From an uncultured euryarchaeote (GTDB lineage Archaea; Thermoplasmatota; Poseidoniia; Poseidoniales; Poseidoniaceae), in the NCBI GenBank assembly GCA_937892945.1, contig CALBIL010000044.1, positions 1 through 64,000 on the forward strand: 64,000 bases of DNA, in the 5' to 3' direction. Position 1 is the first letter of the stretch; the number at the start of each line of letters is the position of its first letter. This document shows positions 45,401 to 53,965 of the stretch, piece after piece. The notes beneath the pieces are model-generated. The model searched no databases. It was not told the origin of the DNA and saw only the letters and a list, made by a program, of their open reading frames with translations. The position numbers and the translations under genes are program-made.

Positions 45401-46587
45401 GTGCATTCTCTTGGAGTGTACTGCTTACAGCCTGTTCTGCACTCACCTTTGTCATCATGGACAATAAAGATCTACTTTTCAAATATACATCAACTGAAAC
45501 TGGAAAAGAGATGTCTTCAGAAAAGAAAGAGGAGGTTCTCAATACTCTTTACATCCTAACCTATCTCTCATTCATTTTGAGTTTCGATGCATTGCTTGGC
45601 ATTGGAACACTGGTTGGGGCTGTTTTACTTACGCGAGATATTCTCGTAAAGGGTTATTCAAACGCTTTGTTCTTTGTTCCTGCAATACATGCGGTGGCAT
45701 TAGCAAATCTCATCATTCAATTGGAAATCGATACGCTCGATATGGGCATACCTATTGGGATTTTCCTTGTTCTTGAAGGACTGGTTATCTCTTGGTTCTC
45801 CTTACAAAATGACAAGATGTACGAACTTGAATTCTTTGAATGGGAAGATGATAATCAATTCCTTGATTTCCTTGACCGCTTAGGAATGGCAGGTGTACTC
45901 AGTGCACTTGCTGGAATATTCTTTGTGTTTGGTGAAATAGACCAATGGTCTTTGGCTTGGATTCTTACGACAGTAATTCTCATCGCAGTTGGAATTCAAG
46001 GATATGCACCCGAATATGAGGCTCGCTGGAGGCGTATCTTCGGAGGCTATGGTTCAATTCTTTCCTTTGTTGCTTTCAGCATGGAGGTTGAGAGCGATAC
46101 TATGCAGGCGCTTTCGTTTGTCGGTGTAGGATTGATTGCATTAGGATGGGGATTCCTTACCATGCAACGATTAGAAGATGATGATGTCGTCTACGAAATT
46201 GAACAAGTTCCTGCACAAAGTCTCACACCAAACGTTCAGCAAGCCTCCCTCTTAGAGAAGGGGCAGAAAAAGATCAAAGTGCAATCAGAGGTTGTGGAAG
46301 TCGTTGAAGAACTGACCGAAGAAACTCCGGAAGTGGTTGAAGAAGAATTCCAAGGAATTCCAGAACCGGTTACGAAGCAAACAGAAAAGCAACCGGAACT
46401 CGTTGAAGAGGTTCTTGTTCAAATCCCTGACACTGTTGAAACATCAAAAGGGTTTGAAATCCGCCTTCCGCCTGGTAAACTAGAAGCAATTCTCAAATCA
46501 ATCGACACAACACCACACGATGGGTACAAGCCGGTGATTGGTTTCAACCTAAACGGGCAAATAGTGATCGATTGGGTTGCAGTCTGA
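42454..46587 (+). CDS. Giant polytopic membrane protein of unknown function
   Basis: 1377 residues from the ATG at 42454 (an in-frame TTG lies at 42445). A basic, Pro-rich cytosolic N-terminus of about 60 residues is followed by roughly 30 hydrophobic helices up to about residue 1240, then a Val/Glu-rich acidic linker with V-V-E-x repeats and a small C-terminal domain ending G-F-N-L-N-G-Q-I-V-I-D-W. No transporter or enzyme motif is recognised; the size and helix count recall DUF2339-type proteins, but similarity was not established. Conserved W-x-P-W-I-x-x-G-Y patterns recur between segments, hinting at internal duplication. It faces a protease gene on either side. Confidence 0.75.
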   Translation: MAAPRRSAPRRMNVPTQGLLAKSSQKAPSSAIYVDSEQIEMPMMVRPPGESISEANRSLMKFSQLIMMCIALAAIWGGLFQIAFAEDATNDDFLILFVGGFLSASIAIGWIYAQSKKNDFVLYEVQDYMLGIGFFFATIGTIWGSRFLIGFVTGQGWTDLFGDAEHFNAGGWTDFVTGEFVEWHPNAKGIYVQTAAMLALIFAEVQLLKRFKGATGFGRAVAAYAPILVLVAAGMGPWMTWTENTISYEMGLSLILLCFAAMEMALRSNKALNFVVVAVVSGLTPILFEVFNTGADTDGAGGAMSLLIFIIAIQGYYASRQELRSELIQKASIVLVGEIVLAMYIARIEGLNLHLGPIKSSELGIDHIFGLSVALWIAVLIFYFPAVQQRRVPWMPIGLAAALVMLPNEGSTLPWIITLLMIPYMLFFAKATRRWVADFTVAALAASYFLTDVFANINEIPLRETFGFDGMQVLIPLALFGISEFARQKDKISGWTHLAMLASIVLSRTILQAEDWFMPWIFIGYMLYLAQNSFSRLTTESSWEKKMQATMVALIANASMVLLAVLDRFDLPEFLGTLEILPEYFNYQIFILGAVSYWMLYPARNIELDLGLLFNWTKRFAAQAPVYNPNTHSWNAQNSVGIQEDGDWVKKNSWSQLTRLSLLIPFFMMSFSLITMVNPWGAEFDSMGTESFASEPWILLLLVPVTALVLEIKNMDIISSTVRSAGVWVLFTIALPIGVAFSMIREKMQTHVDYIDTRILPVALLLDVILLSAPLYVNWLITKRGIDDDHLSVNADAWAMFGLVGLACLDNSGGLLLISMLGLITVRCVQHRHIWPLMVSPIAFFLLNDHWLESAGISRFMIEAIDSTNYDFAEFGFLSLTRLGGILITLQMTYALIMDNKFVKLSEKGREMLPWYGVWGWALVGVLAATSSVGWIPAIMCAYLIINSWTSGNVETIPVLHLGLAISLLIGMGVEETFDTIERAFSWSVLLTACSALTFVIMDNKDLLFKYTSTETGKEMSSEKKEEVLNTLYILTYLSFILSFDALLGIGTLVGAVLLTRDILVKGYSNALFFVPAIHAVALANLIIQLEIDTLDMGIPIGIFLVLEGLVISWFSLQNDKMYELEFFEWEDDNQFLDFLDRLGMAGVLSALAGIFFVFGEIDQWSLAWILTTVILIAVGIQGYAPEYEARWRRIFGGYGSILSFVAFSMEVESDTMQALSFVGVGLIALGWGFLTMQRLEDDDVVYEIEQVPAQSLTPNVQQASLLEKGQKKIKVQSEVVEVVEELTEETPEVVEEEFQGIPEPVTKQTEKQPELVEEVLVQIPDTVETSKGFEIRLPPGKLEAILKSIDTTPHDGYKPVIGFNLNGQIVIDWVAV

Positions 46588-47967
46588 TTAAACGAATCGA
46601 CGCTCAGCACCTTGAGAACCTGTAACAAACGGTTCTTTTGTTACGTCGGGGGATGAGGGATAAGCATTCCAGTATGCTTCACGCATGTCTTGATTTGCGT
46701 TCATGCATGCCACAACATCACCTGGTCTTTCTCCAAGGTCCGCTGATTGATTGAGATGAGCAATCATAGGCTCAATATTCGAAAGATTGACCAAACCCCA
46801 ACCTGTTTGAGTGCAAGGTGCAACAGGTGAGATTGGCATTGTCCCCGAGGTAGGGTCCCATCCAATATCCGGATACCATGCCGAACGGTTGAGGGCTTCA
46901 CGGACATCAGCATTTGAGACGGTGAAAGGATTACCATCAGCATCGGTTCCGTTCACGAGCATGCCGAGACGTAATTCAGGAGAAGCACCGGCACCAGCGT
47001 CATTGAATTCGAATCGAAGAGATTCCAAGACAAAAGAAAGAATTCCTGCGGTTCGAGGGGTTGCAAAGGAGGTACCTGAAGTCTCATGGTACCCGTCAAT
47101 ATCATCGTGGTTTGGAAGGTTTTGCGTCCAGTCAGCAGAAATATCTGGATACGAACCTGACATTATTTCCTTTTGGTCATCTCCTTCTTCGGCATATCCA
47201 GCAATACCGATGGACCAAGGTGGTCCTGCTGTAGAATCCTGAACGGCGGGAGAAGGGCTGTTATCGGCAGCACCAGTATGCATCTTTCCTTGTTCGACAA
47301 CTGCAATTTCAGTTCCTCGTTCGATTCCAGATACCGGCACTGAACCTGGTGCTCCAAAGGACGTTGAAATTACATCGACGAGAGGTTGGTTAGCCGCAGC
47401 AAGCACTGCTTCAGTACTGAACCCTTCGACGAAGAAAATGACTGCTTGTGGGTTGGCATTCAAAACTGAACCAGTTACGGCTGAACCATGACCATCACTT
47501 GGGTCATCTAAAATCAGTATTTCGCTGTCACCGTCGGGTGAAGAACCGATAATTTTCGTTCCTGGGAAGTAAACGATATCGCTTGAAGTCAATGTATTCC
47601 AACACGATTCTTTATCGGCATCATACCGTTCTTGCCAACTTCCCTCGAAGGTTAAATCACACACCTTGTTCACGCCAAGGCCGTCCAACAGCCAAGAAGG
47701 ATATGTTTCATTGGTTCGGAAATGGTCATGATAGACATTGATTCCAGTATCGATTGGGGCGACAACGGAAAAGGCTCGCCAGTCATCATTCTCGTTCATT
47801 TCAGGTGAGGACGAAGCGGAAGAGGAATCATCCGTTAATGCAAGAGCAAAAAATGAGAAAATAAGTAAAAAGGTAAGGACACTCACAGCGATGAGCGTTC
47901 TGGGTTCCATCAAAGATGGAGTCTCGAGAGAGCCTTCTGAGGCCACCAGTACAGTCTCTTCCGCCAT
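46588..47967 (-). CDS. Membrane-anchored subtilisin-like protease, short form
   Basis: 459 residues. A single N-terminal membrane helix (about 24-45) acts as an uncleaved anchor, with no propeptide of normal size. S8 residues: Asp73 (A-P-I-D-T-G-I-N), His160 (S-D-G-H-G-S), Asn236 as oxyanion residue (A-A-D-N-S) and Ser300 (S-G-T-S-F-A-T-P). All are present, so activity is expected. The spacing Asp-His (87) and His-Ser (140) differs from the other subtilase in this window, so they are not recent duplicates. GGAGGGA lies a few nt before the ATG. It is convergent with the giant membrane protein gene without a gap. Confidence 0.9.
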   Translation of the reverse strand: MAEETVLVASEGSLETPSLMEPRTLIAVSVLTFLLIFSFFALALTDDSSSASSSPEMNENDDWRAFSVVAPIDTGINVYHDHFRTNETYPSWLLDGLGVNKVCDLTFEGSWQERYDADKESCWNTLTSSDIVYFPGTKIIGSSPDGDSEILILDDPSDGHGSAVTGSVLNANPQAVIFFVEGFSTEAVLAAANQPLVDVISTSFGAPGSVPVSGIERGTEIAVVEQGKMHTGAADNSPSPAVQDSTAGPPWSIGIAGYAEEGDDQKEIMSGSYPDISADWTQNLPNHDDIDGYHETSGTSFATPRTAGILSFVLESLRFEFNDAGAGASPELRLGMLVNGTDADGNPFTVSNADVREALNRSAWYPDIGWDPTSGTMPISPVAPCTQTGWGLVNLSNIEPMIAHLNQSADLGERPGDVVACMNANQDMREAYWNAYPSSPDVTKEPFVTGSQGAERRFV

Positions 47968-48017
47968 AGCAGTCCCTCCAATGAGAACTTCATAACCCTA
48001 CGCCCAATTCAAAAACC

Positions 48018-48029
48018 CCAACCGGTTGG
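48018..48029. promoter_or_regulatory. 12-nt perfect palindrome upstream of orn
   Basis: CCAACCGGTTGG ends 7 nt before the orn start, in the divergent space between orn and the short subtilase gene. It may be a regulator site, or chance. Confidence 0.3.
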
Positions 48030-48036
48030 CGAAAAC

Positions 48037-48582
48037 ATGGGTGAAAGCGATGAACGCTTGGTTTGGATTGACCTTGAAATGACTGGACTGGATATTGAAA
48101 AAGAATCCATCATTGAAATTGCAACGGTTGTGACCGATGGAGAACTCAATATTCTTGCAACTGGCCCGAATCTTGCAGTTACTGTCTCAGAAGAACTCTT
48201 GGCGGGAATGGATGAATGGAATACGACGCATCATCATCAGAGTGGATTGGTTGAACGTGTCCGTACAGTAAGCGTTTCATGCGAACAGGCGGAAGCAAAA
48301 ACACTGGCTTTTCTCAAGAAATGGGTGCCAGAGGGTTGTGCACCTCTCTGTGGAAACAGTGTTTGGAATGACAAAAAATTCATGGAAAAGGAAATGCCTC
48401 TTCTAGTCGACTATCTTCATTACCGAATGATCGATGTTTCAACCGTCAAAGAATTAGCTCGTCGTTGGTATCCAGAAGCTGGACGATACGAAAAGAAAGG
48501 TGCTCATCTTGCCTTAGATGATATTCTCGAGTCAATTGAAGAACTCCGATATTTTCGAGAACGGATATTTACTCAAAAGTGA
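48037..48582 (+). CDS. orn: Oligoribonuclease (DEDDh exonuclease)
   Basis: 181 residues, the normal Orn length. DEDDh residues: Asp12 and Glu14 ([10 protein letters not shown]), Asp112 (S-V-W-N-D-K-K-F), His157 and Asp161/162 (A-H-L-A-L-D-D). The enzyme degrades 2-5 nt RNAs, including linear dinucleotides such as pGpG, to mononucleotides. Orn is a bacterial and eukaryotic (REXO2) family and rare in archaea, so acquisition by transfer is likely. No ribosome site is present, and the gene may be leaderless. It converges with xdhC at a 1-nt gap. Confidence 0.94.
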   Translation: MGESDERLVWIDLEMTGLDIEKESIIEIATVVTDGELNILATGPNLAVTVSEELLAGMDEWNTTHHHQSGLVERVRTVSVSCEQAEAKTLAFLKKWVPEGCAPLCGNSVWNDKKFMEKEMPLLVDYLHYRMIDVSTVKELARRWYPEAGRYEKKGAHLALDDILESIEELRYFRERIFTQK

Positions 48583-48583
48583 A

Positions 48584-49450
48584 TTAAGTTCGCCAAGTCG
48601 GTGCTTCGGCATCGATACCCTTGAAGGAAGCCATAATTTGAGCAACAACTGCTACAGCAATTTCTTCGGGTGATTCTGCACCGATGTTCAGACCAATTGG
48701 ACAGACCACTGCATCAAGTATGGATTGTTCGATGCCTTGTTCCAGACAATTTTTCTCAAAGGCCTGCCATTTTGAACGGCTTCCGATTACACCAACCCGA
48801 GGACCTTGTTGACCATCTGGTACGGCTTTTGCATTATGGAAACGATGAAGAAGTCCTAACAAACGTTCCTGGTCTTCTGACCAGTCATGGCCAAGAAGCA
48901 AAACATCTGAAAACCGACGGAGAGTTTCGAGTGTTTCCGATTGAAGAAAGACGTCAATTGAAACTGAGGAACGTTGTTGTGCATTCGGGTACATGAGTTC
49001 ATTCGAAAACTCTGTTCGCGTGTCATGAACTGAATGTTGCCAACCTAATGCATCCAGCGACTTGGCAATTGCTTGACCGCAATGGCCACCACCCATCAAC
49101 AATACATGTGGCATAGGAATCATCACCTCAATTGCAAGCGTGACTTGACCGCCGCAAAGAGAATCAAGCGGCGTCACTTCATAGCCCTTCGCACCTTTAT
49201 TCAAGCCGTACCGTACAACTTCTCCAAAAGGCCGGTGCTGTTTTTGTAGATGCCCTTTGCAGCGTTGGAGGATTTTCAATTCTAATCCTGCACCGCCCAC
49301 TGTACCAACCCATTGTTCATCAGAAGTCATCGCTAAACGGGCACCGACTTTACCTGGCACGCTACCCGCTGTTTCGACAACACTGGCAAGAACTACGCGT
49401 TGACCTGCGGCAAGACGAGCGAGGGACCAAGCCATCACCGTCGCAGTCAT
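48584..49450 (-). CDS. xdhC: XdhC/CoxI-type molybdenum hydroxylase maturation factor
   Basis: About 288 residues. The N-terminal XdhC_CoxI domain shows S-V-V-E-T-A-G-S-V-P-G-K-V-G-A-R-L and G-T-V-G-G-A-G-L-E. A Rossmann XdhC_C domain follows with V-L-L-M-G-G-G-H-C-G-Q-A-I and I-G-S-R-S-K-W, ending V-C-P-I-G-L-N-I-G-A-E-S-P-E-E-I-A. Family members sulfurate and insert the molybdenum cofactor into XDH-type hydroxylases, so the likely client is the enzyme at 34.1-38.5 kb. TATA-like CTATAG about 40 nt upstream favours the ATG at 49450 over the GTG at 49474. Runs into the nucleotidyltransferase gene region as a maturation pair. Confidence 0.92.
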   Translation of the reverse strand: MTATVMAWSLARLAAGQRVVLASVVETAGSVPGKVGARLAMTSDEQWVGTVGGAGLELKILQRCKGHLQKQHRPFGEVVRYGLNKGAKGYEVTPLDSLCGGQVTLAIEVMIPMPHVLLMGGGHCGQAIAKSLDALGWQHSVHDTRTEFSNELMYPNAQQRSSVSIDVFLQSETLETLRRFSDVLLLGHDWSEDQERLLGLLHRFHNAKAVPDGQQGPRVGVIGSRSKWQAFEKNCLEQGIEQSILDAVVCPIGLNIGAESPEEIAVAVVAQIMASFKGIDAEAPTWRT

Positions 49451-49495
49451 GTTTACCGGTCGAAGAGGTGACACATACCCTTTTCCCTATAGGTT

Positions 49496-50089
49496 TCAGG
49501 CCATGTCGAGCAACGATAATTCATGTTGTCTGAGTAGAATTAAATCATCAGGATGATCGATATTCAAACCAAGAAGAGGAGCATTCACAGCCACTTCAGC
49601 AAAGGAAACCAATTCACGTAAAGGCGATTGGGCGGGTGCTGCAAGGACCGATTGTATGGCCTCTGCATCAAGAAGTAACGGATGGCCCCTTCGCCCATTG
49701 GATGCAAGCGTCGAACTTCTTTCTTCTAAAAGCAAAGATTTGACATGGCTAATGGACCACCCAGGTCGGTCAACTGGAGCAATAACGACTCGCCTTGGCA
49801 TTCGCCCTTTGTCTCCGGCCAGCGATAAAATGCCACACTGGATACTTCCAGTCCGTCCGTCTTCGGGTGTCTGATTTACGATGACTGTCGAACCGACGGT
49901 TGCTTGCATAATTGGAACTGAAAGTTCACTCCGCGTGACAATCAAGATGGGGGAACAACCTGCTTCAACCAACTTTCGATAGGCAAGACCCACCAATGTA
50001 GAATCCCCTACCGTCACCAAGGATTTTGGTTGACCAAGCCGTTGACTGGCTCCTGCTGCGAGTATCACTGCAGGACAAGGCTTGGCCAT
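49496..50089 (-). CDS. mocA: MocA/MobA-like molybdenum cofactor nucleotidyltransferase
   Basis: 197-residue NTP-transferase with the nucleotide loop L-A-A-G-A-S-Q-R-L-G-Q-P-K-S-L (10-24) and the metal-binding V-D-R-P-G (106-110). Single-domain proteins of this size beside xdhC are usually MocA, which joins CTP to molybdopterin to make the MCD cofactor of hydroxylases; MobA (GTP) is the alternative. The gene lies 45 nt upstream of xdhC on the same strand, though a TATA-like element between them could give xdhC its own start. Confidence 0.85.
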   Translation of the reverse strand: MAKPCPAVILAAGASQRLGQPKSLVTVGDSTLVGLAYRKLVEAGCSPILIVTRSELSVPIMQATVGSTVIVNQTPEDGRTGSIQCGILSLAGDKGRMPRRVVIAPVDRPGWSISHVKSLLLEERSSTLASNGRRGHPLLLDAEAIQSVLAAPAQSPLRELVSFAEVAVNAPLLGLNIDHPDDLILLRQHELSLLDMA

Positions 50090-50130
50090 AATTTAAATTC
50101 GAGGCCCGAGGGTTTTGTTCTTTGCTCTTG

Positions 50131-50137
50131 ATATATA
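50131..50137 (+). promoter_or_regulatory. TATA box before the unknown gene at 50.16 kb
   Basis: ATATATA lies 20-26 nt before the ATG at 50157, the distance expected for a leaderless archaeal transcript. Confidence 0.55.
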
Positions 50138-50156
50138 CTCGAAATGTTCGGTGTGT

Positions 50157-50912
50157 ATGTCGAAAGGAAAATACCGAATGTCGGAACCTGAACTTCGTTC
50201 ACTTGATATGTTGCAATCTGTTGCTAAAGGTACTCCGAATGTTCAGGTGTTCATGTTGACAAATGAGTGTATCAGGGTTCGAGTTCAAGGTGAATCGCAT
50301 CGCTGGTACCAAATCGATTCTAATTTTCAAGGCGTGAGTTCCGAACTCTTCCAAACCCCTAAATCACAATCACAATGGTCCGTTGCAGTAACTGCAGGAC
50401 GATGGCAAAATGATGTGATTTCCGAGAATCAATACTCAGTGAGCCTCTGTATACATTCAAAGAATCCAGATCTACCCATTGGTGATCGAATCGTTTCTTT
50501 GGTACTAGCACTTTACAACGACATCAAAACAGCTCTACAAATCCCTATGCTGGCACAATTCCTCATATGTACGCGTGAGATGTTAAAGGAAATTGTCATC
50601 TTTCAAGACATGATGATTGTCACCACAGCAATGATGGGTGAAGAAGACTGGGACTTTCCTGGACCCCAAGACGATGAGGATATAGGCATGAATGAGAATC
50701 AAGAAATGGACATGTATGGAGCATTTGAAAGAGACGAATTGCAAGTTTCAACCGATGAAATGTTACACCGGCAGCAAGTTTGGGAAGAAGAGATGCGTGG
50801 TCTTGAACTGGCACAGCAAGAACAGGAAGCAGCTACAGAAAAAAAAGAGACAGAGCAACAAGAGTTAATCAATTTCTGGGAACTCATGTCCGACAAATTA
50901 AACGACTCATAA
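50157..50912 (+). CDS. Hypothetical acidic protein
   Basis: 251 residues from the ATG at 50157, or 244 from the ATG at 50178, which has AAAGGA upstream. The first 150 residues look like a mixed alpha/beta domain (V-Q-V-F-M-L-T-N-E-C-I-R-V-R-V, W-S-V-A-V-T-A-G-R-W). The rest is strongly acidic with a Met/Asp/Glu-rich linker and a Gln/Glu coiled-coil end. No signal peptide or membrane helix; cytosolic. I do not recognise a family. It converges directly on the acyl-CoA dehydrogenase gene. Confidence 0.65.
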   Translation: MSKGKYRMSEPELRSLDMLQSVAKGTPNVQVFMLTNECIRVRVQGESHRWYQIDSNFQGVSSELFQTPKSQSQWSVAVTAGRWQNDVISENQYSVSLCIHSKNPDLPIGDRIVSLVLALYNDIKTALQIPMLAQFLICTREMLKEIVIFQDMMIVTTAMMGEEDWDFPGPQDDEDIGMNENQEMDMYGAFERDELQVSTDEMLHRQQVWEEEMRGLELAQQEQEAATEKKETEQQELINFWELMSDKLNDS

Positions 50913-52061
50913 TCACAGGTCTTTGGTAATTTCACGACCAATTATCATTCTCTGGACTTGAGATGACCCTTCATAAATCTGCATCACCTTTGCAGCTCGC
51001 ATAAGACGGGCGACTGGATATTCTTCGGAATATCCGTACCCTCCATAGACTTGCACAGCATCTGTGGAAACTTCCATAGCAGTATCTGCTGCGAACCGTT
51101 TGGCATGAGCAGCCGATTCAGTGTTCGGAAGTCCTGCATCGGAATCTGCAGCGGACCTCCATGTTAGCAAGCGTGAGGCTTCGATTTTTGTTTTCATATC
51201 AGCCAGCATGAATTGGATGGCTTGATGGCGGTGAAGAGGTTTACCAAAAGTCGAGCGTTCACCCGAATATTGGAGGGCATGCTCGTAAGCAGCACGGGCC
51301 AGACCAGTGGCGTGGGCGGCAATGTTTGGACGGCTCATATCAAAGGCTTTCATAGCGTTCATCCAGCCACCGGATTCCGAACCACCAATCAATTGATCTG
51401 CTGGTACACGAACATCATCGAACTGAATCGAACGGGTATCTGAACAACGTTGTCCCATGTTAATTTCTTTCTTTCCAAGCGAGAAACCTTCTGCATCTTT
51501 CTCAACAATGAAACCCGACATGCCTTTGTATCCAGCATCGACATCAGTTTTTGCTAATACGAAGAAGAAATCTGCATAGCCTGCGCCAGTAATCCACATC
51601 TTAGAGCCGTTGATGATGTAGTCATCACCATCTCGGATTGCACTTGTTTTGCATGCGGCAACGTCAGAACCTGCTCCAGGCTCAGTTACGGCATAGGAAG
51701 CTAAGGCTCCGTCTTCTGCAACCATTCGAAGCCATTTCTGCTTCTGTTCTTCGGTAGCACCGGTAATGATTGGCGCACAAGCAAGAGAAGTTGCATATGC
51801 TGCAGTGGCAAAACCAGGGTCACCCCAAGCCAATTCTTCATTGACAAGGACTTCTTCCATTGAACCTAATCCTGGGCCGCCATAATTTTCAGGAATATGG
51901 AGATTGAGCAACCCAATTTCATGAGCCGCTTGAATGGCTTCTTTTGGATAAACAGAATCTGTATCCCAATGCTCAGCATTCGGGCGTATTTCATCGACGG
52001 CGAATTCGTGTGCAAGTTCTTTCAACATCTCTTGCATTTCGTCGAGTTGGAAGTTCACCAT
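50913..52061 (-). CDS. Acyl-CoA dehydrogenase
   Basis: FAD enzyme oxidising acyl-CoA to 2-enoyl-CoA, 382 residues, the family length. A-V-T-E-P-G-A-G-S-D and W-I-T-G-A are the flavin motifs; the catalytic base is Glu364 in I-Y-E-G-S-S-Q-V-Q-R, the position used by short/medium- and short-branched-chain enzymes rather than isovaleryl-CoA dehydrogenase. The substrate is not defined by sequence reading; the 2-oxoacid dehydrogenase nearby makes a branched-chain acyl-CoA plausible. An electron-transfer flavoprotein is not encoded in the window. Confidence 0.94.
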   Translation of the reverse strand: MVNFQLDEMQEMLKELAHEFAVDEIRPNAEHWDTDSVYPKEAIQAAHEIGLLNLHIPENYGGPGLGSMEEVLVNEELAWGDPGFATAAYATSLACAPIITGATEEQKQKWLRMVAEDGALASYAVTEPGAGSDVAACKTSAIRDGDDYIINGSKMWITGAGYADFFFVLAKTDVDAGYKGMSGFIVEKDAEGFSLGKKEINMGQRCSDTRSIQFDDVRVPADQLIGGSESGGWMNAMKAFDMSRPNIAAHATGLARAAYEHALQYSGERSTFGKPLHRHQAIQFMLADMKTKIEASRLLTWRSAADSDAGLPNTESAAHAKRFAADTAMEVSTDAVQVYGGYGYSEEYPVARLMRAAKVMQIYEGSSQVQRMIIGREITKDL

Positions 52062-52100
52062 GAAGAGGCGAAGAAGTCGCCCTTTATGTCTTCATTGTTT

Positions 52101-53210
52101 TCAGAAGGTAATCCAAGAACGGTTGTATGCCTCAAGGGTAATGATGAATAAGATATACATGAGAATCAATGTGTAGCCTTCCCATTTTTTGATCTCATAC
52201 GAAGTTCGCATCAGCAATAAGGCAGCCATACATCCTGCAATAGTGAACGGAATGATGATGTAGGCAATTAATTCGAACCCATCAGAGGTGATGGCGAGAG
52301 GATGGACTAAACCAGCCAAACCAACGGAAAGCAGAGGGTCAGTAATATTAGAGCCAATAAGCGTACCAATCGCGACACCTTGGCTTTTCTTTGCTGCCAT
52401 CAAAGCAATCGTCAACTCTGGTAAAGAGGTCCCAATTCCAGAAACAGTTGTTCCGACAATAGCGTGAGGCACATGCAGTTTAGTAGCAATGAGACTTGCG
52501 TATTCCACAAGGTGGTGAGCAGCAAATACTGCAAAAGCAAGGCCTCCGATGACCATGGTTGTGTAGGCTGCAGTACTCCAATTAGAACCACTCACTTCGA
52601 CTTCCTCTCGGTTTTCATCTTCTTCCTTTTGTATTACTTTGCGATGCATTAAGAGCCATACGATGTAAATAACATACAAGAGAACGAGAATTCCAGATTC
52701 CCAACGTTGCAAGGTCCGCTCTGTGAGCAAGAAAAAGGCGAGGATCAAAACGGCTAACAGCATGATGAGGCCATCACGCTTCAACCATGATTCTCGAATT
52801 TTGAATCCTTTGTTGATTACAACAATTCCCAAGATGAGAGTGATTTGAACAAAGATCGAACCAAGGATCCCACCAATCGCAAAATCAGCAACACTTGGCT
52901 GTGAAGCCACGTCAGCGGCTGCTGTTGTCGTCACTAAGATTTCAGGCAACGAAGTTCCAATCGAGACAATCGTCAAGCCGATGACCACTTCAGGCAAACC
53001 TCCTCTGCGGGCTAATCCTTTGGCGCCTTCAATGAAAAAGTCGGCTGAGAAGACCAGTAAACCAAGTGCTAAACAAGCGATAACCAATGTAATAACCAGG
53101 CTGCTGCCTATGTCACTGGAATCGGAAAGAAAGCTTACGGCAATGATGCCGAGGAATAAAGCTCCAGTGGTGATCATTGTTTGAAAGTGGATAAGTTGAG
53201 GAATCCCCAT
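52101..53210 (-). CDS. CaCA-family cation/calcium exchanger
   Basis: About 369 residues, ten to eleven membrane helices. The two alpha repeats carry G-T-S-L-P-E (85-90, followed by G-G-I-L-G-S-I-F-V) and G-T-S-L-P-E-L-T, followed by G-T-L-I-G-S-N-I-T-D-P, the ion-binding signature of Na+/Ca2+ and Ca2+/H+ exchangers. An acidic loop (E-E-D-E-N-R-E-E-V-E) separates the halves. It probably exports Ca2+ using Na+ or H+. The ATG at 53210 is chosen for the GAGGAGA site before it. In a genome with EF-hand proteins, it would set the cytosolic calcium level. Confidence 0.92.
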   Translation of the reverse strand: MGIPQLIHFQTMITTGALFLGIIAVSFLSDSSDIGSSLVITLVIACLALGLLVFSADFFIEGAKGLARRGGLPEVVIGLTIVSIGTSLPEILVTTTAAADVASQPSVADFAIGGILGSIFVQITLILGIVVINKGFKIRESWLKRDGLIMLLAVLILAFFLLTERTLQRWESGILVLLYVIYIVWLLMHRKVIQKEEDENREEVEVSGSNWSTAAYTTMVIGGLAFAVFAAHHLVEYASLIATKLHVPHAIVGTTVSGIGTSLPELTIALMAAKKSQGVAIGTLIGSNITDPLLSVGLAGLVHPLAITSDGFELIAYIIIPFTIAGCMAALLLMRTSYEIKKWEGYTLILMYILFIITLEAYNRSWITF

Positions 53211-53311
53211 GACTTTCTCCTCGGACCCCATGCTGTCGACCAACAGTCATCACTTCTTCACGCTTGCCTTGCGATTCTTTGGAAAGGAATCGGTTTGGTA
53301 AAGAACATAAC

Positions 53312-53965
53312 ATGAAGGCTGAAGCGGTAAACATGTGGCGCAGGGGGTTGGCTGAATTTTTTGGCACAGCACTCATGGTCGGTGTTGGTTGTGGAAGTAT
53401 TGCCATGGGCGCATCTCATACCATGGTTTCACTTTCCTTTGGAATTGCAGTTACTGCAGCGATCTTGATTTTTCAACCAATCAGTGGGGCACACATCAAT
53501 CCAGCGGTTTCAATCGCTTTTTTCCGAACCGGGCACCTCGAAAAAAGGGCTTTAGTTCCTTACATTCTGGCTCAATTAAGTGGAGCGAGCGTTGCTGCTT
53601 TTTTCCTTCAGGGCGTTGGACCAACCAGAAGGGCCGCTGACGTTTCAATTTATACGGGTGGGTTGATTGAAGTATTCATTACCTTTTCACTTATGGCAAG
53701 TATATATTGGATCGTTCTCCGTTCTCAAACTCATATATCTATTGCTGTTTTTGTCGGGTTTGTAGTCGCTTTACTGGCCTTTATGTTTGGGCCTCTCACC
53801 GGCGCTTCAATGAATCCGGCTCGGACCTTTGGACCAAATATGTTCGCCGAAGAAGCCTCAAGTATTCTCTTCTATAGTTCTACTACTGTGATTGGGGCAT
53901 TGATTGCTGCCGAAATTTTTGTTCGTATGAAACTTGGAGATGACAAAGTCGAATCTCAAGATTGA
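53312..53965 (+). CDS. Aquaporin/glycerol facilitator (MIP family)
   Basis: 217 residues from the ATG at 53312, six membrane helices and two half-helices. Both NPA boxes are intact: G-A-H-I-N-P-A-V (NPA 63-65) and G-A-S-M-N-P-A-R (168-170), with the selectivity-filter Arg171. The second-loop A-R-T-F-G-P resembles water-type aquaporins more than glycerol channels (no Asp after the second NPA), so water or small-solute flux is likely. It overlaps the convergent E1 gene by 10 nt. Confidence 0.93.
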   Translation: MKAEAVNMWRRGLAEFFGTALMVGVGCGSIAMGASHTMVSLSFGIAVTAAILIFQPISGAHINPAVSIAFFRTGHLEKRALVPYILAQLSGASVAAFFLQGVGPTRRAADVSIYTGGLIEVFITFSLMASIYWIVLRSQTHISIAVFVGFVVALLAFMFGPLTGASMNPARTFGPNMFAEEASSILFYSSTTVIGALIAAEIFVRMKLGDDKVESQD

